This document shows positions 1 to 5,215 of a stretch of DNA of 7,974 bases, piece after piece. Source of the DNA: Candidatus Uhrbacteria bacterium (GTDB lineage: Bacteria; Patescibacteriota; Patescibacteriia; CAIXNZ01); the NCBI GenBank assembly GCA_011046145.1, contig DSBA01000072.1:1-7974 (forward strand), written 5' to 3'. The notes beneath the pieces were generated by a model. That model worked only from the letters and a program-made list of their open reading frames with translations, was not told where the DNA came from and did not search any database. A program made the position numbers and the translations under genes. Position 1 is the stretch's first letter. Every line of letters starts with the position of its first letter.

Positions 1-1153
1 CGTCGCGCTCAATTTGTTTTTGCGCGATTACGGAATTTAAAACAAGCGTCAAATACTCCGGCAGTATTTGTTTGCTATCTATTTTTAATCTCAAAATACC
101 GCCGGAAACAATCATTTTTTGCGGTTCTTCGTTCAAAAAATAAGCCATGCCGGGTGTTGCGTCCTTTGAAAGCAAAATTTCACCTTTCTTTGGCTGATGT
201 GTTTTTAGTTCATTGTATAATTCTTCGGATATAAATTGCTGGTTATTGTCAGAAAGCTCAAATTTTGAAAGATTGCTTACGCGGACAAATGGAATTCCGT
301 TTTCTTGATAGGCTTCACTTCCCGGTTCAATGCTTTTTTTAATTTTCACCAAATTACCCAATTCATCAAATCCGCCTTTGTATTTCTTCACCGCTTCAAC
401 AATTTCATCATATTTTGGCTGGAAATACTCCGCGTCAAAACGATCTGATTCTTTGGTGTCGGAAAAATTTTTTACAAAAGAAAGTGTATGTTTTGGCTTC
501 CAGTCCAAAAGCCCGAGTTCAGAAAGGAGTAATTGTTCGGCTTGGGAGTAGATATGGTCTGCTTCTAAAACCAATTTACAATACTCAGAAACTATTTTGT
601 TTAATACTTCCTTCAATCCAAGAATGTTTTTAGGTATTGGTAAATTTAACAGATCATATTCCTGAAATCTTGGGTGTTGAGTTCCTCCTTGCCCCCAGAA
701 TAAAATCTTTTGAACAAACTTTGTTAATAAAAAAGGAGTTAAAAAAGATATACTTTCTTTATCCTTACCTCTCAATACAAAAAATTCGGTTGTTAAATAT
801 GCTTTATCAATAAAGGTTGGGATATATGCGATTTGTTTTAAATACGGCCTAAGCCTTGAAATTATTACATCTCCGCTTTTTGCCTTTCTTTTTAAACTAA
901 TTCTTTCTTCTGTTTGTGCTAAATTCTTTGTAAGAATATGTGAAGATGCTGCCCCCGTATCATAAATTTCAACATCAAAATCTTTGGGTGTTTCATTTTT
1001 TTTGATACTTAAAATAATATCACTCAAAAAAATATTTGAGTTATTTTTTAAAATTTTGAGACTATTAAGCTTTTCCGGATAATAATATTCCGCATCAATT
1101 CTAAAATCAGAATTTTCTTTTACTGTTTTATAATTTATAACTGAATATTGCAT
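1..1153 (-). CDS. hsdS: Type I/IIB restriction-modification specificity subunit (HsdS-like), C-terminus off window
   Basis: My own translation from the ATG at 1153 gives 384 open codons running off the left edge. The protein is a tandem duplication, as in HsdS proteins. Half 1 opens with RIDAEYYYP (residues 18-26) and contains GDVIISRLRPYL (94-105). Half 2 opens with RFDAEYFQPKY (238-248), followed by EPGSEAY and GIPFVRVSNL (276-295) and GEILLSKDATPG (324-335). A helical connector, LPIPKNI to LLLSELGL (171-215), separates the halves and matches the conserved coiled-coil spacer. By family knowledge each half reads one part of a bipartite DNA target, and the connector docks the methylase. The start lies 3 nt beyond the methylase stop, so the two are surely co-transcribed; a weak GGA site lies in the end of the upstream gene. 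Few residues are probably missing if total length is about 400-430. The product is cytoplasmic. Confidence 0.9.
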   Translation of the reverse strand, partial: MQYSVINYKTVKENSDFRIDAEYYYPEKLNSLKILKNNSNIFLSDIILSIKKNETPKDFDVEIYDTGAASSHILTKNLAQTEERISLKRKAKSGDVIISRLRPYLKQIAYIPTFIDKAYLTTEFFVLRGKDKESISFLTPFLLTKFVQKILFWGQGGTQHPRFQEYDLLNLPIPKNILGLKEVLNKIVSEYCKLVLEADHIYSQAEQLLLSELGLLDWKPKHTLSFVKNFSDTKESDRFDAEYFQPKYDEIVEAVKKYKGGFDELGNLVKIKKSIEPGSEAYQENGIPFVRVSNLSKFELSDNNQQFISEELYNELKTHQPKKGEILLSKDATPGMAYFLNEEPQKMIVSGGILRLKIDSKQILPEYLTLVLNSVIAQKQIERD

Positions 1154-1156
1154 AAT

Positions 1157-3190
1157 TTATTTCCAAAATGACAAATGTTCCGCCTTTGCCCACTCAATAA
1201 ACTTTTCCGCCACGCCGTCGGGCAGTTCGCCATCATGGTTGTGCAAATCGTGATCAATTATCAAGTGGCCGTTTTTATCCAGTTTTGGCTGACCGTTGCC
1301 ATTTTTAACAAACACATAATCGCCGGAGTTATCTTTGCCGGATTTTTCCGAAACAGCAAAAAAGATCGGGTAGTCTTCAACTTTCGGACAAAGTTTGTCA
1401 TCCCATTTCTGCACAAAAAGCACGCTGGTTTTCGTTCCCGTGTGTGGTTTGAAAGTATTTACATGAAGTCCGACAACTGCCAAGATTCTAGCTTTTTCTG
1501 AAATATACTCGCGGATGTTTTTGTCCGAGGTATTGTTAAAACGGCCTTGCGGTAAAACAATCGCCATTCTTCCGCCCGGCTTCAAAAAGTTTAAGTTTCT
1601 TTCAATAAATAAAATATCACGCCCGACTTTTGATTTTGGCTTGTTCTTGTCGTTGTAGCCCAGATCGTATTTGTGGATTATACGAGATTCTTTGATGTCT
1701 CCGGCAAAAGGTGGATTTGCCATGAGAATATCAAAATTGAATTCTTTGTAAGAACTTTTATCTTTTTGCAGAGCTTCAAGCCGTTTTAATCCTGCTCCGT
1801 ACACTTCCAGCCAGTCGCGATTTTGGATTGATTCATTCCAGCGTTCATAATCAAGATTATTAAGGTGCAAAACATTGGTGTTGCCATCGCCAGCAATCAA
1901 GTTTAAGGTGCGAGCCACGCGCACGACTTTTTCGTCAAAATCAATACCAAAAACTTTAAGCACGTTTTCTTTTTCCTCTTCGGAAATATCCGTATTTTGA
2001 AATAGGTGTCCTGTAATTTGAAAAATAGTGTGAACGGTAAATCCGCAAGAACCTGCGGCAGTGTCCACCATGTATTCGCCTGCTTTGGGATTGAGCATTT
2101 TGACGCACATATCAATCACATGGCGAGGCGTGAAATATTGGCCTTTTTCACCTTTTGATGACTTATTGACCAAGTATTCAAAGGCTTCATCTATGATTTG
2201 CAGATTGGAATTGAAAAGTTTTATATCCTGTAAACTTGAAACGCTGACAGAAAGATGAGACGGCGAAAGTTGGATTTGACTTGCCTCGTCAAAAACACCC
2301 GGCCATTTGGCTTTGGCTTCGTCAAAAAGTTTTTGGATTTTCTTTTTGAGTTCGCTTTCTGATTGTCCGGTATTTCTAAATTCCAAAACCCTAAAACTGG
2401 CATCATCAATTTTTGCCAAAATTTCCTTTACCTTGTCATAATCTCCGCGATCTTCTTTGCTTAATTTGTCTTCTAGATAAATTTCCAGACGCATTTTATC
2501 TTTCTTGCTTTGTAATTCGTCGTAAAGTTTGGTAAAAATCAGTTTAAAAACTTCTTCAAAAACATCCACTCCGGCGTTTGCCAAAACCTCGTCTTCCATT
2601 TCCTGAATAATGGTTTTAAGCGATTTTCCCTCATTTGGGATTTTGTCTTTGATAATTAAGTCTTTGAGGGTAAATCTTTCTTTCAAAATATCCTCCAGAG
2701 TCTGGTCGGCTTTGGGAATGTCGGTAATGTCTTCAAAATAGTTCGGGTCTTTGCGGTTGTAATGCGAGATTTGTCCGCCGTTGGTCCAAACGGCAATCGG
2801 CGCGCCGGTGGCGTTGGTGTAGGAGCGAAGCTGATTTTTTCCGTCTTGGAGTTTTGGCTTTTTGATTTCAACAATAATATATTCAACAGTCGGGCGGTCT
2901 TTGTCAAAAATAACAATGTCGGCGGATTTCACCTCGCGACCAAAATGGATTGCGTGCTCAAATTTAATTCTTTGTTTAGGATAACCGTATTCTTCAAGCA
3001 GTTTCATCGCGTAGAGCTGGCGGACAACTTCTTCCGGCTTTAAAATGATTTCTTTGTCGCGGATAGCGCAAACAACATACGGCTTGCTGTCTTTGATCGT
3101 GATTTTCTTTTCGAGCTCATTAACTATTTTTTGGTCAAACAGAGAAAAGCTGTAATTTGAATCTTTAATGATGTTTAAAATGTTTTTCAT
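1157..3190 (-). CDS. Fused HsdR_N-type nuclease domain and N6-adenine DNA methyltransferase (677 aa)
   Basis: Residues about 35-160 look like the HsdR_N domain. D91 in ADIVIFD and E108/K110 in IIVEIKKP form a PD-(D/E)xK triad, followed by QLRSYTNATGA (120-130). Residues about 200-300 are a helical linker. The rest is a HsdM-like gamma-class methylase: GQYFTPRHV (350-358, motif X), DTAAGSCGF (376-384, SAM-binding motif I, differing from the usual DPACGSGGF), the catalytic NPPF (492-495, motif IV), LPQGRFNN (546-553) and KTSVLFVQK (587-595). Expected reactions are SAM-dependent adenine methylation and, if the N-terminal triad is active, DNA cleavage. With the specificity gene 3 nt downstream this resembles the BcgI A/B arrangement of type IIB systems. 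A type I system with a separate motor subunit beyond the left edge is also possible. The start ATG follows overlapping TATAAT boxes with no Shine-Dalgarno site. Confidence 0.9.
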   Translation of the reverse strand: MKNILNIIKDSNYSFSLFDQKIVNELEKKITIKDSKPYVVCAIRDKEIILKPEEVVRQLYAMKLLEEYGYPKQRIKFEHAIHFGREVKSADIVIFDKDRPTVEYIIVEIKKPKLQDGKNQLRSYTNATGAPIAVWTNGGQISHYNRKDPNYFEDITDIPKADQTLEDILKERFTLKDLIIKDKIPNEGKSLKTIIQEMEDEVLANAGVDVFEEVFKLIFTKLYDELQSKKDKMRLEIYLEDKLSKEDRGDYDKVKEILAKIDDASFRVLEFRNTGQSESELKKKIQKLFDEAKAKWPGVFDEASQIQLSPSHLSVSVSSLQDIKLFNSNLQIIDEAFEYLVNKSSKGEKGQYFTPRHVIDMCVKMLNPKAGEYMVDTAAGSCGFTVHTIFQITGHLFQNTDISEEEKENVLKVFGIDFDEKVVRVARTLNLIAGDGNTNVLHLNNLDYERWNESIQNRDWLEVYGAGLKRLEALQKDKSSYKEFNFDILMANPPFAGDIKESRIIHKYDLGYNDKNKPKSKVGRDILFIERNLNFLKPGGRMAIVLPQGRFNNTSDKNIREYISEKARILAVVGLHVNTFKPHTGTKTSVLFVQKWDDKLCPKVEDYPIFFAVSEKSGKDNSGDYVFVKNGNGQPKLDKNGHLIIDHDLHNHDGELPDGVAEKFIEWAKAEHLSFWK

Positions 3191-3194
3191 ACTG

Positions 3195-3205
3195 ATTATA
3201 TTATA
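3195..3205 (-). promoter_or_regulatory. Overlapping -10 boxes (TATAATATAAT) just before the methylase ATG
   Basis: On the minus strand TATAATATAAT ends 4 nt before the methylase ATG. No convincing -35 is visible about 17 nt upstream. If used, the transcript would start at or very near the ATG and be leaderless, which fits the lack of a ribosome-binding site. The box lies in the last codons of the hsdR stub, so it may have arisen when that gene was truncated. Confidence 0.35.
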
Positions 3206-3342
3206 ATTTTCTTTGAAATTTTTACATTCGGCTCCAGTTGGATATTAGCAGGACCATTTTCATCATCAAAAAATCTCCAGCCCGTTTCTTCAAGCAGTTT
3301 ATTGATTTTTATTCGCGCTTTTGCTTCTTTGGAATTTGCCAT
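3196..3342 (-). pseudogene. Truncated hsdR: N-terminal 48 residues only
   Basis: Reading from the ATG at 3342 gives 48 codons and a TAA at 3198-3196. The peptide opens MANSKEAKARIKINKLLEE and continues GWRFFDDENGPANIQLEPNV, then KISKKIII. This matches the conserved start of type I restriction HsdR subunits (EAKARxKINxLLEExGWRFFD...NIQLE), where the nuclease and helicase domains should follow for roughly 700-1000 residues. Here everything after residue about 45 is gone, and the nuclease-methylase gene starts 5 nt after the stop. A frameshifted N-terminus of the downstream gene is less likely, because that protein has its own complete start and HsdR_N domain. It could persist as a leader peptide, but a recombination scar is simpler. 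No Shine-Dalgarno is visible; a TATAAT lies at 3383-3378. Confidence 0.7.
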
Positions 3343-3555
3343 AATTATTTTAGTAAATCATCCTCACATCAGGTTATATTATAGTTATTTAATTTATCAG
3401 GCAGATGTTTTGGTTTTTGCCCTTGGTTTTATAAATATACTAAAAGTTTAGCATAGCTGGAATAAAATTGTTAAGAGAATAGGCTTTTTGGGGGAGCGGG
3501 ATTTTTTTGGTTGTGGCAAGCAGGCTGATTGTTTTGGTCGGGCTGGGCAAAGCGT
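3343..3555. other. Intergenic region between the hsdR stub and the Fic domain
   Basis: No coding signal is convincing on either strand. On the minus strand a TATAAT (3383-3378) lies about 36 nt before the hsdR-stub ATG, without a clear -35. An imperfect palindrome, ATACTAAA-AG-TTTAGCAT, at 3437-3454 could be an operator for a helix-turn-helix protein such as the RhuM product. I saw no terminator with a U-run after the Fic stop. Confidence 0.4.
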
Positions 3556-3951
3556 TTAGTTGCTTAAAAAATTCACGATTAATTTTATCAAAATATTTTT
3601 TTGCTTAGGATCGCTTTCAGCAATAAGTAGCGCAAGTGCTGTTAAAGCATTGTCGTTGATTTTGCGTTCGCCAGATTTTTTGAATAGATAATTTGATTTA
3701 TCCAGAAAATAGACAAACAAAAACGCGGCAGATCGCTTGTTGCCGTCGGTAAAGGGATGATCTTTGATGATCAGATACAAAAGATGCGCTGCTTTGTCCT
3801 CAATGGTCGGATACAATTCCTTTTTACCAAAAGTTTGATAAAGTCCTTTGATAATTCCTTCAAAACTTCCATCTCGTTCTTGTCCAAACAGATCGCCAGC
3901 TTCTTTTCTGGCAATCAATTCTTTTTTAGCTCGGCAATTATTTTTACGCAT
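3556..3951 (-). CDS. Fic/Doc-domain protein, C-terminal half of a split RhuM-Fic gene
   Basis: The open frame is 131 aa, but its first 10 residues only overlap the RhuM gene in another frame; homologous-looking sequence begins at KKELIARKEAG. The catalytic motif HPFTDGNKR is at residues 65-73 of this frame (252-260 of the inferred fusion), followed by SAAFLFVYFLDK. Fic proteins normally AMP-ylate targets using HxFxxGNxR; the GNKR ending without a second arginine is Doc-like, and Doc phosphorylates EF-Tu. I see no clear [S/T]xxxE[G/N] inhibitory helix. The family normally carries RhuM and Fic on one chain of about 320-340 aa; joining the two frames at the A-run gives about 318 aa. So this is probably not an independent gene: it is made by -1 frameshifting or is the tail of a pseudogene. 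Confidence 0.8.
   Translation of the reverse strand: MRKNNCRAKKELIARKEAGDLFGQERDGSFEGIIKGLYQTFGKKELYPTIEDKAAHLLYLIIKDHPFTDGNKRSAAFLFVYFLDKSNYLFKKSGERKINDNALTALALLIAESDPKQKNILIKLIVNFLSN
3892..3927 (-). promoter_or_regulatory. Candidate programmed -1 ribosomal frameshift signal
   Basis: In the RhuM reading frame the codons are CTA AAA AAG AAT TGA, so the classic heptamer A_AAA_AAG (3927-3921) is in the correct phase and sits one codon before the stop. Five nt later ATTGCCAG (3915-3908) can pair with CTGGCGAT (3899-3892) around the 8-nt loop AAAAGAAG: 8 bp including one G-U. A -1 slip yields ...ELKK-ELIARKEAG, the expected join to the Fic domain. The alternative is loss of one A from a run of seven, by mutation or sequencing error; that also restores the frame exactly. 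Confidence 0.5.
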
Positions 3952-4511
3952 TCGTCATATCGCAAAACAAATTTGGTCTTTTGGCCCTTTTGCTCGGTTA
4001 ATTTGCCTTTGTCATACTGCTCTAATAAAGAAAGGGTTTTAGAATAATCCGCAAGTAAATTTAAAATCTCTGTTTCTTGACCTTTGAGGAGTTCTTTTTG
4101 GGATTGCTTTTGTAAAAATAAAATCGCTTTTTGAAGTTCGTGAAATTTATTTTGCGCTTCCAGTAGTCTTTTCTCGTTGATAGCATATCCCTTTACGAGA
4201 TATTGTTTTAAGGTTTTGGTTGCCCAAATGCGAAATTGTGTCGCTCTTTGAGAGTTTACCCTGTATCCTACCGAAATAATCGCGTCCAGATTATAGAATT
4301 TTACATCTTGCGTCTGCGTTTTTCCTTTAATGGCTCCATGTTCCGTGGTATGTTCCAAAATGGAACTAACCACTTTTTCATTTAATTCGCCACTTTCAAA
4401 AATATTTTTTAAATGCTTGGTAATCGCTGGTCTTTGAGTGCCAAAAAGTAGGGCAATTTGAGCCTGTGTGAGCCAAATAGTCTCTTTCTCCAGCTTTATC
4501 TTCAACTCCAC
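3915..4511 (-). CDS. RhuM-family DNA-binding protein, N-terminal half of a split RhuM-Fic gene
   Basis: The 198-aa frame carries hallmarks of the RhuM family: an HTH-like segment ETIWLTQAQIALLFGTQRP with AITKHLKNIFESGEL (residues about 10-45), then FYNLDAIISVGYRVNSQRAT and FRIWATKTLKQYLVKGYAINE (about 72-115). A helical, Gln/Lys-rich region to residue 198 probably forms a coiled coil. RhuM was named from a Salmonella pathogenicity island, but its biochemical role is unsettled; fused to Fic it behaves like a toxin-antitoxin or defence module by context. The listed start is GTG at 4511, but the same frame upstream reads GEIIIYKTPQNE, which resembles the family N-terminus, and it contains no ATG, GTG or TTG before a stop at 4587-4589. 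The true start may be non-canonical or lost. It ends in TGA just after a slippery A-run. Confidence 0.85.
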   Translation of the reverse strand: MELKIKLEKETIWLTQAQIALLFGTQRPAITKHLKNIFESGELNEKVVSSILEHTTEHGAIKGKTQTQDVKFYNLDAIISVGYRVNSQRATQFRIWATKTLKQYLVKGYAINEKRLLEAQNKFHELQKAILFLQKQSQKELLKGQETEILNLLADYSKTLSLLEQYDKGKLTEQKGQKTKFVLRYDECVKIIAELKKN

Positions 4512-4606
4512 CTCGTTTTGAGGGGTTTTATAGATGATTATTTCGCCTGTTAAAATTATTTTTAAGCATAGCTTATTTCCAAAAACTTAATTTTTCAGAT
4601 TTTGCC

Positions 4607-4675
4607 CCCGCCTTCATCCTTCGACAAGCTTGTGCCTACGCATATGCTTTGGCACACAGGCAGGATTTCGGCGGG
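4607..4675. repeat. Nested palindromic hairpin H1
   Basis: The outer arms CCCGCC (4607-4612) and GGCGGG (4670-4675) and the inner arms ATCCT/AGGAT flank a second palindrome with TGTGCC/GGCACA arms. The ends CCCGCCTTCA and TTTCGGCGGG are the same as those of hairpin H7, while the core (TGCCTACGCATATGCTTTGGCA, reversed) carries the AAAGC...GCGTAGGC signature of H4 and H6. This looks like one palindromic element inserted in another. Its right arm touches the 3' end of broken tRNA copy A. Confidence 0.65.
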
Positions 4676-4687
4676 CTAGCGGGACTT

Positions 4688-4713
4688 GGCCTGAACCACG
4701 CAGGGTTCAGGCC
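4688..4713. repeat. Perfect 10-bp hairpin H2
   Basis: GGCCTGAACC (4688-4697), loop ACGCAG, GGTTCAGGCC (4704-4713). It sits inside the T-loop position of tRNA copy A. No U-run follows on either strand, so it is not a standard terminator. Confidence 0.75.
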
Positions 4714-4739
4714 ACCATGAACCTTTTTGGTTCATGGTG
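4713..4739. repeat. Perfect 11-bp hairpin H3
   Basis: CACCATGAACC (4713-4723), loop TTTTT, GGTTCATGGTG (4729-4739). It abuts H2 and shares its TGAACC/GGTTCA stem sequence, so the pair may come from duplication. Both occupy the T-loop of tRNA copy A. Confidence 0.75.
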
Positions 4740-4759
4740 AACTCGCGATCTTCGGCCTG

Positions 4760-4784
4760 TCTGCCAAAGCAAGGCGTAGGCAGA
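4760..4784. repeat. Short palindrome H4 (TCTGCC/GGCAGA)
   Basis: TCTGCC at 4760-4765 and GGCAGA at 4779-4784 flank AAAGCAAGGCGTA. The pattern GCC-(A/G)AAGC...GCGTAGGC is shared with H6 and, reversed, with the core of H1, which argues for one propagating repeat family. Confidence 0.6.
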
Positions 4785-4797
4785 ACCCCCAGCCCGA

Positions 4798-4834
4798 CCC
4801 AGCACTATTGCTCGCTTTACTCGCAAGTGCTGGG
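4798..4834. repeat. Palindrome H5 (CCCAGCAC/GTGCTGGG)
   Basis: CCCAGCAC (4798-4805) pairs with GTGCTGGG (4827-4834), extended past a TA bulge by TTGC/GCAA around an 11-nt loop. It separates the anticodon-arm and D-arm remnants of tRNA copy A. It resembles none of the other hairpins closely. Confidence 0.65.
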
Positions 4835-4887
4835 CAGGCGCTCTAACTCGAATATCTTGATTGGTCGGGCTAGCGGGACTCGCCGTG

Positions 4888-4934
4888 TCCGCCGAAGCCC
4901 TCCGTAGCGAAAGCGAAGGATGGGCGTAGGCGGA
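4888..4934. repeat. Palindromic element H6 (TCCGCC/GGCGGA)
   Basis: Arms TCCGCC (4888-4893) and GGCGGA (4929-4934), with inner GCCC/GGGC and TCC/GGA pairs. It interrupts the otherwise perfect T-arm of tRNA copy B and shares the GCCGAAGC...GCGTAGGC layout with H4. Confidence 0.65.
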
Positions 4935-4946
4935 AACCCGCGACCT

Positions 4947-4971
4947 CCCGCCTTCACTACGTTTCGGCGGG
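4947..4971. repeat. Palindrome H7 (CCCGCC/GGCGGG)
   Basis: CCCGCC (4947-4952) and GGCGGG (4966-4971) around a 13-nt loop. Both 10-nt ends (CCCGCCTTCA, TTTCGGCGGG) recur as the ends of H1. It lies at the variable-region position of tRNA copy B. Confidence 0.65.
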
Positions 4972-4995
4972 CAGGCATGCACCCCAAACTTTTAT

Positions 4996-5068
4996 CGGGC
5001 TAGCGGGACTCGAACCCGCGACCTCAGGACCCCCAGCCCTGCGCGCTAGCCAACTGCGCTATAGCCCG
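4996..5068 (-). tRNA. tRNA-Pro, anticodon GGG
   Basis: The 73-nt minus-strand sequence folds as a full cloverleaf: acceptor CGGGCTA/TAGCCCG (7 of 7 pairs, with the C1-G72 pair typical of tRNA-Pro), D-stem GCGC/GCGC with GG in the loop, anticodon stem CAGGG/TCCTG (one G-U), loop CTGGGGG giving anticodon GGG with G37, and T-arm GCGGG-TTCGAGT-CCCGC. It reads CCC, and CCU by wobble. The CCA tail is not encoded, so a CCA-adding enzyme must supply it. Its 3' end points at the palindrome cluster and the restriction island, as expected for an integrase target. No promoter is clear in the A/T-rich DNA upstream. Confidence 0.95.
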
Positions 5069-5071
5069 TGG

Positions 5072-5193
5072 GATAACAAATAACAAAAGACAAAATTCAA
5101 ATGACAAAAAACAAAATAAAAACAAAAAACAAAATTCAAATAACAAAATAAAGACAAAATTCAAAAGACAAATAACAAATGACAAATAACAAA
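5072..5193. repeat. A-rich degenerate tandem repeats
   Basis: About 120 bp made of ACAAA, TAACAAA and TGACAAA words with almost no G on the plus strand. The 12-mer ACAAAATTCAAA occurs exactly three times (5090, 5129, 5154), and AACAAAATAAA recurs between. Unit length varies and there are no uniform spacers, so it is not CRISPR. It lies directly upstream of the tRNA-Pro. The extreme strand asymmetry suggests slippage-born DNA, possibly curved. Confidence 0.75.
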
Positions 5194-5215
5194 CCTTTGT
5201 TGGCGAAGGCCAATA

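Larger units (their letters stand above)
4672..4855 (-). pseudogene. Broken tRNA-Pro copy A, interrupted by palindromes
   Basis: Compared with the intact tRNA-Pro (4996-5068), this stretch keeps segments in the same order and strand: the 3' acceptor/T-arm at 4672-4686 (15 nt identical), the T-arm/variable piece at 4740-4751 (10 of 12 nt), the anticodon arm at 4781-4795 (14 of 15 nt) and a D-arm-like piece near 4837-4853. Hairpins H2 and H3 lie in the T-loop, H4 between variable region and anticodon arm, and H5 between anticodon and D arms. The anticodon stem and 5' acceptor no longer pair, so a functional tRNA is very unlikely. Confidence 0.65.
4866..4989 (-). pseudogene. Broken tRNA-Pro copy B (3' half), interrupted by palindromes
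   Basis: 4866-4882 is identical to the tRNA-Pro 3' end (4996-5012), and 4935-4947 is identical to the next 13 nt (5013-5025). Together they make the last 30 nt of the tRNA, split inside the T-loop (between TT and CGAG) by a 52-bp insertion carrying hairpin H6. A second insertion (H7) follows at the variable region, then an anticodon-loop-like ACCCCAAAC. The 5' half of the tRNA is absent. It may be a decayed gene or the footprint of an attachment site. Confidence 0.65.

Noticed and set aside
330..633. Plus-strand open frames within the left end
   Set aside because: They are antisense to the hsdS gene, whose minus-strand frame is open for 384 codons with clear family motifs.
2683..3043. Open frames on both strands inside the nuclease-methylase gene
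   Set aside because: Shadows of the 677-aa protein; translations are low-complexity and match no family.
3556..3951. Fic ORF as an independent gene starting at the ATG at 3951
   Set aside because: Its first ten residues are an out-of-frame reading of RhuM codons; there is no Shine-Dalgarno site, and the homologous part begins exactly at the slippery run.
4713..4739. H3 as an intrinsic terminator
   Set aside because: The T's are in the loop, not after the stem, and no run of T follows on either strand.
4707..4982. 91-aa minus-strand open frame across the hairpin cluster
   Set aside because: It lies wholly inside tRNA fragments and palindromes, its composition follows the repeats, and no protein family pattern is visible.
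5072..5193. Possible CRISPR array
   Set aside because: Repeat units are short, degenerate and unevenly spaced with no unique spacers, and no cas genes are nearby.
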